NCBI GenBank assembly: GCA_013400155.1
Contig: VXBM01000540.1
Coordinates: forward strand, 163,696-227,695
Direction: 5' to 3'
DNA length: 64,000 nt
Source: Helopsaltes ochotensis
Taxonomy: Eukaryota; Chordata; Aves; Passeriformes; Locustellidae
Under the pieces are notes generated by a model, which searched no databases, was not told the origin of the DNA, and saw nothing but the letters and a program-made list of their open reading frames with translations. This document shows, in pieces, positions 14,901 to 24,618 of the stretch. A program made the position numbers and the translations under genes. The first letter of the stretch is position 1, and each line of letters begins with the position of its first letter.

Positions 14901-16756
14901 CAGTTTAAGAAGCAAAACCTGGATCAGCACAAGCCATGGAACACCTTCTCTGCACCCCTGTCACACCTAGTTTGCCCCTACGAAAATGAACATACACTGT
15001 CCTAACATTAAAGATTAAAAGCAGCTGCATCTCATCACAGCCAAGAGATTTGTCTGGAGCCGATGACAAAAAAAAATGGCTTTTTGGGGAATAACCTTGA
15101 CTGCTGGTGCTGAGTATTTTCAAGTCATATTAATCACAATTTCTGTGTGAATACTTCTCCTCTCACTGGAAATGGAGAGAGGGATGAGGCTTGGGGAATG
15201 CTGAGCTGGTTTGATTAAAAATGCTGGACAGAGCCCACAGAACATCATGGTACAAACTGCTCAAGTCATGAAAATATCCAGTTAGAGTCAAGGTATTCCT
15301 TGAATCCAGCCTTTGGGATAGAATCTGGCAACACAGGAGAGTGGGGCTATTTTTTTTTTTGGTTTTGAAATAGTGCTTTCTGTATTACAGATTGTAATAA
15401 CAAAAAAAGGAGTGTTTCTTCTACAAAGACTGAATTGAGGAGAGATTCAAAGATGAAGTGGCATGAAAAGAAGAAGGGTTACATTTGGGAGACTGGCTTG
15501 CAGATAAAGACACACAGGGTAATTGCTGCAGCCACCTCCTGCCCTTTAGAGCCACTGCCCACGGAGGCCACCATAACCCAAAATCTGAGGTATATAAAAC
15601 CCTACATGAAGATGAAACAAGAGGCAGCTCTTCTTTCACTACATTCTACTGTATCCATGGGAACAGGCTGGGCTTTGACATCTACACAATGGCTATAGAC
15701 AGAAACCCTGCAGTGCACAGAGGAAAGGTCAGTGGAGCATCCCGGCTGTGGTGGCAGCCACGGAGCAGCTGGGGCACTGGGGACACCCTGGGGACACCCT
15801 GCTCCCTGCCCAGCAGTCACAGCTTTCCTGTGGGCTGTGCTGCAGCCAGTTTGCAGAAGGAAGAGTTAAAGAGCTGATGTGGTTCTTGGGCACAAAGAGC
15901 GGGTGGAGCAAAGGGTGCTGCAGTGAGGTGAAGGAGACCCTACTGAGACCTCAAACCTGGATGAGGAAAACAAGAAGAAAAAAAGCTGCTTTTTCTGGAT
16001 AGCTTTGACTGTCAATTTGGGAAAAAAAAGAGTAAATAAATAAATCCCATGAGGAAAGAAGAAGAAGAAAATAAATGCCTCTCAGCTACTTCTCATTAGT
16101 GGAGGAGTATTTACTCAGGTGAATATTCTGCCTGCTCACACAGCATCCCCAGCACAGGCACACCAGCTCTGCACAGCTAACAAGCTATCAGCAGGGAAGA
16201 ATAAGACTATTTAATTTCTTAGCACACCTTGAATAGCCCATGGGGCCAACTCACATTTGGGAAAATGAATACACAACCTTGACAAATAGCATTAATAATG
16301 CAACACAAGGAATTGAGAGCAGAGCACTGTGAGCTAGAAACCCCCATGTTGTGTACACCAAGTCAGCTCCTTACCCTGCCACAGTGGTGTGTGCCTGGAA
16401 AGCACCCTAAAAAATACCCTTGGGTCTTGTCTGCTTGAAGCTGATAAAGGGCACAGGTCTTTAACCCTGTGATGATGCAACAGCAAAGTTCATCTGGAGC
16501 TTCCTCAGCAGAAGGATTTGCTCTCCCCCTGCCTACCTGACCAACAGCTCCATGCCCCCCTCCTGGGCAAGAGCAGCACCAGCTTGCACCAAAACATCTG
16601 CCCAAACCTCATCTCCCCACAGCAGCAGCAGATTCACTAGGGCTCTTGGTCTGCATCCTTACCTGGAGTGAGGGGGTTGCTGCCTCACAGGATCTCCTGC
16701 CTCAACCTTCCCAGGGGCTCCTCAGACCCACTGCCATCGTAGCTGCAAGGGTAGTA

Positions 16757-16770
16757 GCACTAGAGGGCAG
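16757..16770 (+). promoter_or_regulatory. CTCF-like motif
   Basis: GCACTAGAGGGCAG matches the CTCF core consensus CCASYAGRKGGCRS at 13 of 14 positions. The site is about 4 kb beyond the CACNG5 stop, where a boundary between CACNG5 and the next gene could lie. A single motif does not prove binding. Confidence 0.4.
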
Positions 16771-17276
16771 GTCATCTACACCTGTATGTGAATTTATATA
16801 TTTAATCATGGTTTGTTCACTGTGCTAGAAAGGAACCTGGAGCCTCAAGGTGCTCCAGCAGCAGATGGAGGAGAGCAAGACCCAGCACAGCCTTATTATT
16901 ACTGGATACATCATTACTGCTTGTGATTGGGCTTTATTGAATCTCTTGCATCCACACTTCACGGTACAGTGAGGGTTTTCAGGACACTACTAATGGGTTC
17001 CCACCAGGGCCCGGTCCCACCTGGGGCCAGGGGAGTGTTGTGGTGTAAAGGGGGAGTGAGGAGAGTCCTGGGGATGCTTTCATGTCTCAGGAAATACAGG
17101 CCCTAAAATGCTTTTTGGGCTTACAGAAAGGGGATTTCATTAAAAAAACCCCAGATACAGAGGGGGAGGATGGCTCCTGGGAGTTCCCTGAGAATATCTC
17201 AGAGCATGGACCTCCCTTAGGCAGCCTCCCCTGAGCCGGGGGTTCACTCACCTCCCACGTGCCATTCCCTCAGTCA

Positions 17277-17329
17277 CCATCCATCCATCCATCATTCACC
17301 ATCCATCCATCCATCCATCCATCCATCCC
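17277..17329. repeat. (CATC)n microsatellite
   Basis: CCAT/CATC tetranucleotide units, broken once by CATTCACC. Confidence 0.95.
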
Positions 17330-19679
17330 TCCCCGTGCCGTGGGCCCACAGGACACCCAGGCTGTGGGATGGAGGTGTGTGTGGCAGGCTGATGGCAGGG
17401 ACAGAAGAAGCTTCACCTGCTGCAGGCCTGAGCAGCCCCTGGAGCAGGGCACTGCACCTGGCTCTGGCTTTATTTAACTCTCAAGCCCAGTAACTGGCTC
17501 TGCCGCTGTAGTTCAAGGAGACACAGCTGTGTGCACCAGGACTCCGACAGCAATTAGTCATTCATGCAAAACAAGAGTTTTGTGCTTCTGAGTACAAACT
17601 GTTTTCTGTGCAGTGTCAGACAACAGTCACCTTCCCACGGGCCTGGGGGAGGCTTGGCTCATCCCTTCGGGGGAATTTAAGGACTCATCAGGGTAAAACC
17701 TCGAATTTAAGTGGTAGTTTACCCTCAAATTCCACTTTTTATTTCTTGCAGTCAAAGCAACAGACACAGAACACAACGAGAGGCCATCACTGAAGTAGGT
17801 GGGGGAGAGACTGAAGGAGGGCACTGAGCGTTGTTCCTCAAGAAGGAAGGATGTGGGGTAGAACCATGCCAGGTAATTAGAAGGGGTGATAAAATGATTA
17901 GTACGTGACCTAAGGGGGCGCTGCATGTATTTAATGAGTATTTATAGCTTGGAGAAGTGCAGCTGCAGGGTGGTTCTAGGGGCAGGTGAGCCTGGCAGGG
18001 TGCCTGGGCCTCGCTCCAGCCCCTCACCCAGGCCACGTCTCTGAGGATCAAAGGCTCTGGAAAAGTTTCTCCACAGTCCACAAAGGTGTGGTACCTGCAT
18101 TAGAAGGCCCCCAGCCCTCCACAGTGAGAGCTGCTGCTACAGAAGGCACTTGGTGAGGGACAGAAGACACCCAGAGGCACAACCATTGCTGCCTGTGCTT
18201 TGCCAACGCCACGTTTTCCTACCCAAAATATGCATTTACTGAACCAACAGCAAACGTTTATTTTAACAGATTTCTTCTGGCAGTCCTGCACTTGTGCTCA
18301 CTGAGTGAATGTGTGAACTCTCAAGCTCACAAATGCAGCCACATGATGAGAATCTCTCCAATGAATTAAAATAATTACTTTTTTAATTTGCCCCTAGACT
18401 CTGCTAAACCTTCTGGGGCCTTGAGGAAGGCATGAAGTTTTTCTAATTTCTTCTACTTGTGTAGGCAAACATTTGAATTTATAAAATGAATAATTCTGTA
18501 TTTAATGAGTGGAAAGGAAAATTCCACTCGGGGACAGGGACATCTCATGAAGCTGCACAGGATTAACCCCCAAGATGACTCCCCAGTGTGGAGAAATGTG
18601 GCCATGGGAGAGCCCTTGTGGCTCTGGGCAGCAGCAGTTTTGGTGATCCTGAACATCTCCCTCCCAGCAAGGACTGAGAATATCAGGATCCATCAAGAAT
18701 TACACGCAAAGGCAACAGCCTTTGAGCCACCAAAAATCACCGGCATCAAGCCCAGCAAACCAGGCAAGGCCCTGGGAAACTCAAAATGATTGCTTGTGAA
18801 CTCCAGTGCTTTTTTGGAGCCAAATTCCCACTGAATATGGAGGTGCCAATGGAAAATGGATGGTTTATCAGGCTGGGGCCAAGTGAGGAGCAGCAGATTT
18901 GTTTCTGGATGCTGGGGTTGTGTTGTGCTTTAGTGCTTGAACCTTCCCAGCAGCCAACCTGCCACATAGCACTTAAAAACTGGGGCTTAAGTGAGAACAA
19001 AAAAATGCTTGAGGGTCATACAAAAAACTGAGGGTAAATAGAACTGTGTCTACAAAAAGATGCCCAGAATTAAAACTTTGCAGATTAGTAGTCTACCCAG
19101 ATAAACCAGATATGCATTACTCTTTCTCTGGAGGAACTGGAGAGGAATAATCCTGTTCCAGAGCTGGCTGGGTACACTCCTGCAGCGATGTCCTGTGAGA
19201 AAGGTGTCATCATGGATGCAAACAGTGGTGCTGCACCAGGACTTGGCCCCTGCTTTGGAGGAGTTTGTAAATAATAAATATTTAATAGAAAAAAATAAAT
19301 AATAATATTAAATAATAACAACGAGGAGATCCAACATTCATTACACAGTGTGCTACAAATGAGGTTAAAACTGCATATATTCTATTTCTTTTAATTAACA
19401 GTAAGACAAAACAAGCCCAAATATACCAAGAATCCCCAGACGGTTTTGTTTTGCAGAAAGGAAATTCTCAGGAAGGTTTAAAATAACAAGAACAGAAATA
19501 AAGTTTGGACAAAACTCTTTCTCCTGCAAGGTGACAAGCTGGGGCTTGCACGAGGGGTCACAGCCTTTTCCTTCCCTACTCTTTGTTTTCCATCAGTGAT
19601 GCTCTCCCCTAGCAGCTGGCTAAGGCCAAAATGCCAAAGCATCAAATGAAATTTTCAAACTTAAAAACTCAAAGTTCAT

Positions 19680-19702
19680 ACACACACACACACACACACA
19701 CA
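19680..19702. repeat. (CA)n microsatellite
   Basis: About eleven uninterrupted AC units in the flank downstream of CACNG5. Confidence 0.95.
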
Positions 19703-20493
19703 AAAAGCACCGAAAATACAATTTTCTTGCCAAAATTTAATATAAGCCAACTACTTTGTGGCAGTGGACTTGTACCAATAATCTCAGCTACATCACTGTA
19801 CACCAGTTTGGGATCTTGCCTTTCACTGAAATAACTTCTTTCCACTAAATCCTGCACCTGATATTTCCCATAGGAAAGGTTTATGTTGCTTTCCACTTGA
19901 TGCTGCTTTGAAATTCTCTCATTTATGCTTCAGACCTCCTGTCTACAGGATGGCAGAGGAAATGTGGGTGCTGGAGCCATCTCTCCAGCCCAGCACCACA
20001 GAGTGCCTCCAGTCTAACATGGGATATTTCAGCAAGAGTTTGCAAGCGGCCAGAGAGGAACAACAACCTGCTGGTGTCCAAGCCTGCTGAGGTCTCATTG
20101 AAGGATGGCTATTTCCCATTCCAGCCTGGCTGGAAGTGATATCCAGCAGTGAGAGATACCAATCACTAAGTGTTCAGTCAAGACAAAATTTATATTTTTC
20201 TAATGCTGGTTGTTTCTTGGAAAGTTACACAAATCTTTTATGCCTGCTGGCACTCAGGCCAGTGAATGTAGAATTCAATGACACAGTCGAATGCACAAAC
20301 TTTATCAGTCTACCTACCTACACCAAAAAAATACACCTTCTTTTCCTTAGTTCTACTCTATTTTCTTTTTCCTGCTCTTGAGTCCAGCCCTGGATTTATC
20401 CCCCAGGCAGAACTGCTGTTTGCTCAGCGGGATGAACTGAGAGAGGAGGACTTTGGAGACATTCTTAGTTATGCAGGGAGGAATAAAACAACC

Positions 20494-20526
20494 CAAAAAA
20501 AAAAAAAAAAGAAAAAGAAAAAGAAA

Positions 20527-20558
<32 letters not shown>

Positions 20559-20571
20559 GAAAAAAAAAAAG

Positions 20572-20606
<35 letters not shown>
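20494..20606. repeat. (AAAAAG)n / poly-A microsatellite
   Basis: A 113-bp tract starting as poly-A, then repeated AAAAAG units, then longer A runs with single Gs, then pure A. It sits about 170 bp downstream of the CACNG5 stop, so the gamma-5 transcript would read poly-U/UUUUUC there. The exact length in the assembly is doubtful. Open frames of Lys/Arg or Phe across it are artefacts. Confidence 0.95.
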
Positions 20607-20607
<1 letters not shown>

Positions 20608-20624
20608 AAAGAAAGAGAAACATC

Positions 20625-20702
20625 CCAATTCTCTAGGTTACACTATTGGTTATATAACCAATCTCTCCGGTTATATTTACGCTCCTATAAATAGAGAATT
20701 GG
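20625..20702. repeat. Inverted repeat with nested 18-bp perfect palindrome
   Basis: CCAATTCTCTA at 20625-20635 is the exact reverse complement of TAGAGAATTGG at 20692-20702. Between them, ATTGGTTATATAACCAAT at 20645-20662 is a perfect palindrome. The 78-bp AT-rich block lies between the A-rich tract and the GC-rich terminal exon of CACNG5, so it would be in the 3' UTR. Its function is unknown. Confidence 0.85.
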
Positions 20703-20776
20703 CCAGAAAGAGCGGCCTCAAAAAAACGACAAACGCAGTCGGGACGCGGCGAGCGCGGGCGCGGGGCGGCCGGGGC

Positions 20777-21034
20777 TCAGCACGGGGACGAGGACATCTG
20801 GTCGTAGTCGGGGCACTTGAGCAGGGCCGGGTAGTTACTGTTCATCTGCAGGGACGCCTCGCTGGAGATGTCCGAGGGGCTGCGGCCCCGCGCCCACGCG
20901 TCCGGGTGCAGGAACTGCCCCGAGTAGTCGGAGCAGTTGCTCAGGCGGGGCCGGTAGAAGCCGGGGTGCGGCCTGTACAGGTCCTCGGCCGTGTAGCGCT
21001 TCATGAACAGGTACACGGACATCACCCCGGCACT
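20777..21034 (-). CDS. CACNG5: CACNG5 terminal coding exon: end of TM4 and cytoplasmic tail
   Basis: A 258-nt exon encoding residues 191-275 and TGA: SAGVMSVYLFMKRYTAEDLY, then RPHPGFYRPRLSNCSDYSG and a Ser-rich tail ending MSSSPC. The acceptor is gtcccgcag. The tail is nearly identical to mammalian gamma-5. The exon is CpG-rich compared with the AT-rich DNA directly downstream. Confidence 0.95.
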   Translation of the reverse strand, partial: SAGVMSVYLFMKRYTAEDLYRPHPGFYRPRLSNCSDYSGQFLHPDAWARGRSPSDISSEASLQMNSNYPALLKCPDYDQMSSSPC

Positions 21035-24033
21035 CTGCGGGACAGAGACACGGCCTGAGGCCCTCCCCGCCCGCGGCTGCACCGCCACCCACACGGGACA
21101 AAACAGAAATTGCCTTTTCTGTGCTGGTGCTGACGCTCAAAAGCACCCAGGGCCGTCACCTCCTCGCCCCACGCCTTGGATCCGTGCGATGCGGCACGAC
21201 CACACCTCTGCTTTTCATGCCCGGCATCAAATTGTGATCAAATGCCCCATCAGTGCTCCAGGTTGGATTTGTCCCCCCCATATGTCCCCTTCATGCTGCA
21301 ATTACCCCCCTACCCTCACAGCCCTCCCTCAAGCCCCATGTGAGCCCTGTTTTTGCCAACAGCCTCAGTCTGCCCACCCCGGGAATGGGACACCCTCGTA
21401 TCAGGGGGTGGGTACCTCTGTGAGAAGGAAGGAGATGGCAGAGAAGGCAAAGGACCACCCGTATTTGTAATTGAAGAACGACTCCGAGTCCTTGGTCCTG
21501 TTGAGCATCTCATCGTTAATGCTGGATATGTAGAGGACCAGCCCCACCACCAGTGACAGACCTGGAGAAGGACAGTGGGAAATGCTTCAGGGATGAAGCT
21601 GCTGAAGAAGCACCTTCCGGAAGGTCTTACTTTGGGGGAAAGTAAAAAAAAAATGGGAGTGTGCTTGTAATAACTGGGGAAAGGAGCTGCTCTCCTGCTG
21701 CTCTAACCCAGGACACTCCTCTCATTCCAGTCAAACATTCCCTGCTCAGGGAAATCTGAGGGAAATCTGAGGAAAGATCTGCCTCCAGTAGGAGCTGCTT
21801 CAAAGCTCAGCTGTCACAGCTATTTGTTTAGCACTCGCACAACACTATGAATAAAACATTCACTTTTCTCACGTAGACGCAGCCCAACTGAGCGGTTTGA
21901 AGTTTCAGATCTCTCCTGCAACTGATGTGCCACAAGAAGCATCCTCTCCCTCAGCACCTGTGCCTCTCCCCACAGTTCCACAAACAAGCTCTGCATCCAT
22001 CCCACAAGGTCTGATCAGGCTGTGGAGTGAGCTGTGGAGTCCGACAGGGAGCCACCAGGGCAGATGAGGAGAGCACCAGCAGCTACCAAAGCCAACGTGC
22101 TCTGTGCTCAAGGGCTGTCAGGAGAAAACCTGGCCAGCAAAACTCACCTGACAGGATGAAGAATATCCCCGAGACAAAGGCCAGGATGGTCCTGTGAGGC
22201 CGGATGTGGCCGATGTTGCTCAGGATGAAGCCGATGAACATGAAGAAGAGGCTGACCAAAGGGAAGGGGGTGGCAGAGCGGATCATCTCTGTTGAGAGAG
22301 GAGCAGAGAGAAGTGAGAACAGGTTAATAGTCTCTAAATTTTAGAGAATATTTAGAGAATATTAGTGAGAATGGTGTGAGAAATGGGCTTGGCTGGGTGA
22401 GAGGGCTCCAACCCTCCTGCACAGACCACGTTGTGTCTGAGTTTCTCACTGTGCTACTGAGCTGAGTAAAACAGAGAGTTATGGAATCACGGAATGGTTT
22501 GGGTTGGAAGGGACCTTATGTTCCAACTCTGCCATGGGCAGGGACACCTTCAACTATCCCAGGTTGCTCCAGGCTTCATCCAGCCTGGGTTTGGACATTT
22601 CCAGGGATGGAGCATCCACAGACTCTCTGGGCAACCTGTGCCAGTGTCCCACCTCCATGGTGGTGACTCTGCTGATGTTTGCATTTCTGAGGGTTCCTGG
22701 GTGAAGTGTCGCATAGGAAACCATCAGAACATGCATTTTTCTCTAGCTTCACTGCATAAGTGTTTTCAGAACACTTCAATTTATTAAATCAGAAATGACT
22801 GCAGAATTCATCGTGAGAGCTGTGACTCTCCATCCTTAAATCACCCTGTGATATAATGTGTAAAATTGCTAGGGAATAAATACAGCTGCAAATCATGGAG
22901 AGCAGACTAAAAGGCCAAACACTTTGATAAACATCCGTGCCAAATAGCCAGTGACAGGAAATTGTACAGCCTAGAGCCTCCGTGGGCATCCTGCCATTAG
23001 AAAGGAATGTCCCCAAAAGCTCAGAGCACACTGGGCAATTCCCATAGTGAAAAATGTAGCTGCAGCATTGTGTGGCAGCACTGTCAAGGAACTCAGAGCT
23101 TCTTTGGCAAGGACACAAAGAGGACTTCTTGGGCAGGGTCCCTAGTGCTTGGGACTCGGTGATTTGCAGGATGTAAAGGGTGGAACCCCACCAAACCACT
23201 TACTCAGGACGTTGATTGTGGATTCAGATGTCAGCTGGATGTTCATGGGCATGACGTATTCGATGGTGAAGCACCGGCCACGCTCCTCACCTGCAGCAGA
23301 TGCAGACAAAAACGTGAAATCTGAAGCCAGGGGTTTAAGGTGACCCCAGGGGCAATATCAGAGCTCTTCACTTCTCCCTTGGCTTTTCCAAAGCGGTGCA
23401 AACTTTGTGACATTTCAGGTTGGTCACTTTGAGATTGCCATTCCCTTGGGTTCTATTCAACTCTGTCCCTGCAGCCAAGCTGCTTCATCAAACTTGGCAC
23501 AGATGGAGGGAATGGTCCAGCTGACCTGAATCTAAATTTTGCAAGGATGAAATTGAAAGTTTTTAGCTGCTGCCCAAGGCGTCATGGCTGCAGCTCTGGA
23601 ACAGGGCAGGGGGTCTGGCAGGGCACCAGCAAACTCACCAAAGCCTGTGTGCAAAGGCACATTTATCCTTTGGGCTGTTAAAGTCAGGCACGAAGACATG
23701 ACATTGCTTGCCAAAGGCTGAGTTTGGAAGCAGGGATGGGCGGAGCCTCCCCAAACCCCATTTTCCTTGGCCCTTTCCTGCTGGGCGGCACCGACACGCA
23801 ACAAACCGAGGGGATGTTTTTGGCCGGGAGACCCTACCTGCCAAAAAGCAGACCCTCCAGAGCCCCGAGTGCAGCGAGAGCTTGATCTCGGCCGTCTGGT
23901 TCTGGGGCTGCACGATGCCCTCCTCCAGGTAGAGCCAGTAGTCGGTGCTGACGGAGATGCCGAGCAGGCCGAGGCCGCAGACGGCGAACACGCTGCTGAG
24001 CAGGGTCAGCGCCTTCCTGCTGCAGGCGCTCAT
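20777..24033 (-). CDS. CACNG5: Voltage-dependent calcium channel gamma-5 subunit (type II TARP), complete
   Basis: Gamma-5 is a four-pass membrane protein of the claudin/PMP22 superfamily that acts as an auxiliary subunit of AMPA receptors in neurons and glia. Coding exons in transcript order are 24033-23838, 23290-23204, 22288-22148, 21561-21416 and 21034-20777. They sum to 828 nt, 275 residues plus stop, the mammalian length, with GT-AG borders throughout. Seen in the protein: TM1 at about 8-28, the claudin-family signature GLW (57-59) with Cys62 and Cys72, an N-glycosylation sequon at Asn45 (NQT), TM2 at about 104-121, TM3 at about 129-150, TM4 at about 177-199, and a cytoplasmic tail ending SSSPC. 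Start and tail match gamma-5 rather than its closest paralogue gamma-7. The frame is intact. It lies downstream of PRKCA on the same strand, as in other vertebrates. Confidence 0.97.
21416..21561 (-). CDS. CACNG5: CACNG5 coding exon 4: TM3, second extracellular loop and start of TM4
   Basis: A 146-nt exon encoding residues 143-190: LSLVVGLVLYISSIND, then EMLNRTKDSESFFNYKYGW, then SFAFSAISFLLTE. It contains an NRT sequon and the KYGWSF start of TM4 shared by TARPs. The acceptor is cttctccag and the donor GTACCC. It ends in phase 0. Confidence 0.95.
22148..22288 (-). CDS. CACNG5: CACNG5 coding exon 3: TM2 and start of TM3
   Basis: A 141-nt exon encoding residues 96-141 (MIRSATPFPLVSLFF through HIRPHRTILAFVSG to IFFILS), with TM2, the short cytoplasmic HIRPHR loop and the beginning of TM3. 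The acceptor is ctctcaacag and the donor GTGAGTT. It differs from the human exon only slightly (for example ILSN for ILNN). Confidence 0.95.
22479..22680 (-). mobile_element. CR1 LINE 3' end (truncated)
   Basis: On the plus strand it reads GGAATCACGGAATGGTTTGG, then GTTGGAAGGGACCTTA, CTGCCATGGGCAGGGACACC and, further on, TCTGGGCAACCTGTGCCAGTG. This is the classic avian CR1 3' end in antisense, so the element is inserted on the minus strand. It lies in the CACNG5 intron between coding exons 2 and 3, in the same orientation as the gene. Only about 200 bp remain, as usual for 5'-truncated copies. Confidence 0.9.
23204..23290 (-). CDS. CACNG5: CACNG5 coding exon 2: rest of first extracellular loop
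   Basis: An 87-nt exon entering in phase 1 and leaving in phase 1. It encodes EERGRCFTIEYVMPMN and then IQLTSESTINVL (residues 67-94). Cys72 is the second cysteine of the claudin-type loop. The acceptor is catctgctgcag and the donor GTAAGT. Confidence 0.95.
23838..24033 (-). CDS. CACNG5: CACNG5 coding exon 1: TM1 and first extracellular loop
   Basis: Encodes residues 1-65 and the first base of Gly66: MSACSRKALTLL, a hydrophobic TM1, then STDYWLYLEEG, the NQT sequon and GLWRVCFLA. The donor is GTAGGG at 23837. A second ATG lies in frame 9 nt upstream (start at 24042, MLAMSAC). The inner ATG is preferred because its product matches mammalian gamma-5 and it has G at -3, whereas the outer one has C at -3. 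The exon lies in a CpG-rich block. Confidence 0.95.
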
Positions 24034-24129
24034 CGCCAGCATCGGGGGCCGGCGGCGCCGCGGGGCAGCCTCGGCACGGAGCCTCTCGGGGAGCCGGAGC
24101 TCTGCCCTGGATCGCTGCTGCCGTCGGAG
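24034..24129 (-). other. CACNG5: Candidate CACNG5 5' UTR segment with splice acceptor at its upstream edge
   Basis: Reading the minus strand, a pyrimidine-rich ggctcctttcag immediately precedes 24129, followed by 96 nt of GC-rich sequence before the inner ATG. This fits a 5' UTR acceptor joined to a distant non-coding first exon. The frame stays open upstream of the ATG, but no homology to gamma-5 is visible there, so it is treated as untranslated. Confidence 0.5.
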
Positions 24130-24600
24130 CTGAAAGGAGCCATTGAAACCATCACCACCAGCGGGGAGTGCGAGGCCAATGCCACCCCCCTGCCCCGCCG
24201 GGATGCGGGAATGGCGCAGCGCGGACGGGCCGGAGCCGCTCCTGCCTTGCCTCGCTGCTGTGCTGCAGGTGAATTCCCGCTGTCCCACTGATCCTCCCAA
24301 GGATGGAGGAGAACTGCAGCATCTTATCTCCCCGCACCGCCTTATCTCCCTGCCCGTGCCCGGCACAGGGTCACGGACACGGCGATCAGGGATCTGCAAA
24401 GCTGCTCGCAACTGCTGGACTGATGCCCGGCCGGAGCTGCTCCCATCACCTTCCCACTCCCCTCCAACACCGACATTTTTCTACTGCCGGGGTAGATTTA
24501 CCAATTAGGAAATGATGCTAATTTTGTAAAAGCCGTGCTACATTTATGACATCATCAAACAACTTGAGGCAGAGAGGCATGACACAATAATCTGCTTTTT

Positions 24601-24618
24601 TGTTGTTGTTGTTGTTGT
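24601..24618. repeat. (GTT)n microsatellite
   Basis: About six GTT units, upstream of CACNG5. Confidence 0.9.

Larger units (their letters stand above)
8953..20493. other. Non-coding DNA downstream of CACNG5
   Basis: No coding exon recognised. A small CpG-rich patch occurs at about 9926-10070. Microsatellites lie at 17.28 and 19.68 kb and a CTCF-like motif at 16.76 kb. The CACNG5 3' UTR must extend into the right end, but no clear AATAAA on the minus strand near 20.2-20.77 kb marks its end. Such hexamers occur only further off, near 18.26 and 17.47 kb. Confidence 0.6.
23820..24290. promoter_or_regulatory. CpG-rich block over CACNG5 first coding exon
   Basis: CG-dense sequence covers the first coding exon and its upstream flank, including the ggccggcggcgccgcgggg stretch near 24048. 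It could be a second or the only promoter of CACNG5 if the 35 kb island belongs to something else. Confidence 0.45.

Noticed and set aside
20278..21058. Poly-Lys/Arg frames on plus and poly-Phe frame on minus
   Set aside because: Produced by the (AAAAAG)n tract. The right part is antisense to the CACNG5 terminal exon.
23767..24291. 174-codon plus-strand frame opposite CACNG5 exon 1
   Set aside because: Antisense shadow of a GC-rich exon and leader, with no recognisable domain.
23635..24411. 258-codon minus-strand frame extending CACNG5 upstream of MSAC and through the donor
   Set aside because: Upstream residues show no similarity to gamma-5 and would cross the predicted splice acceptor at 24129. 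The downstream end reads into the intron. Only 24033-23838 is coding.
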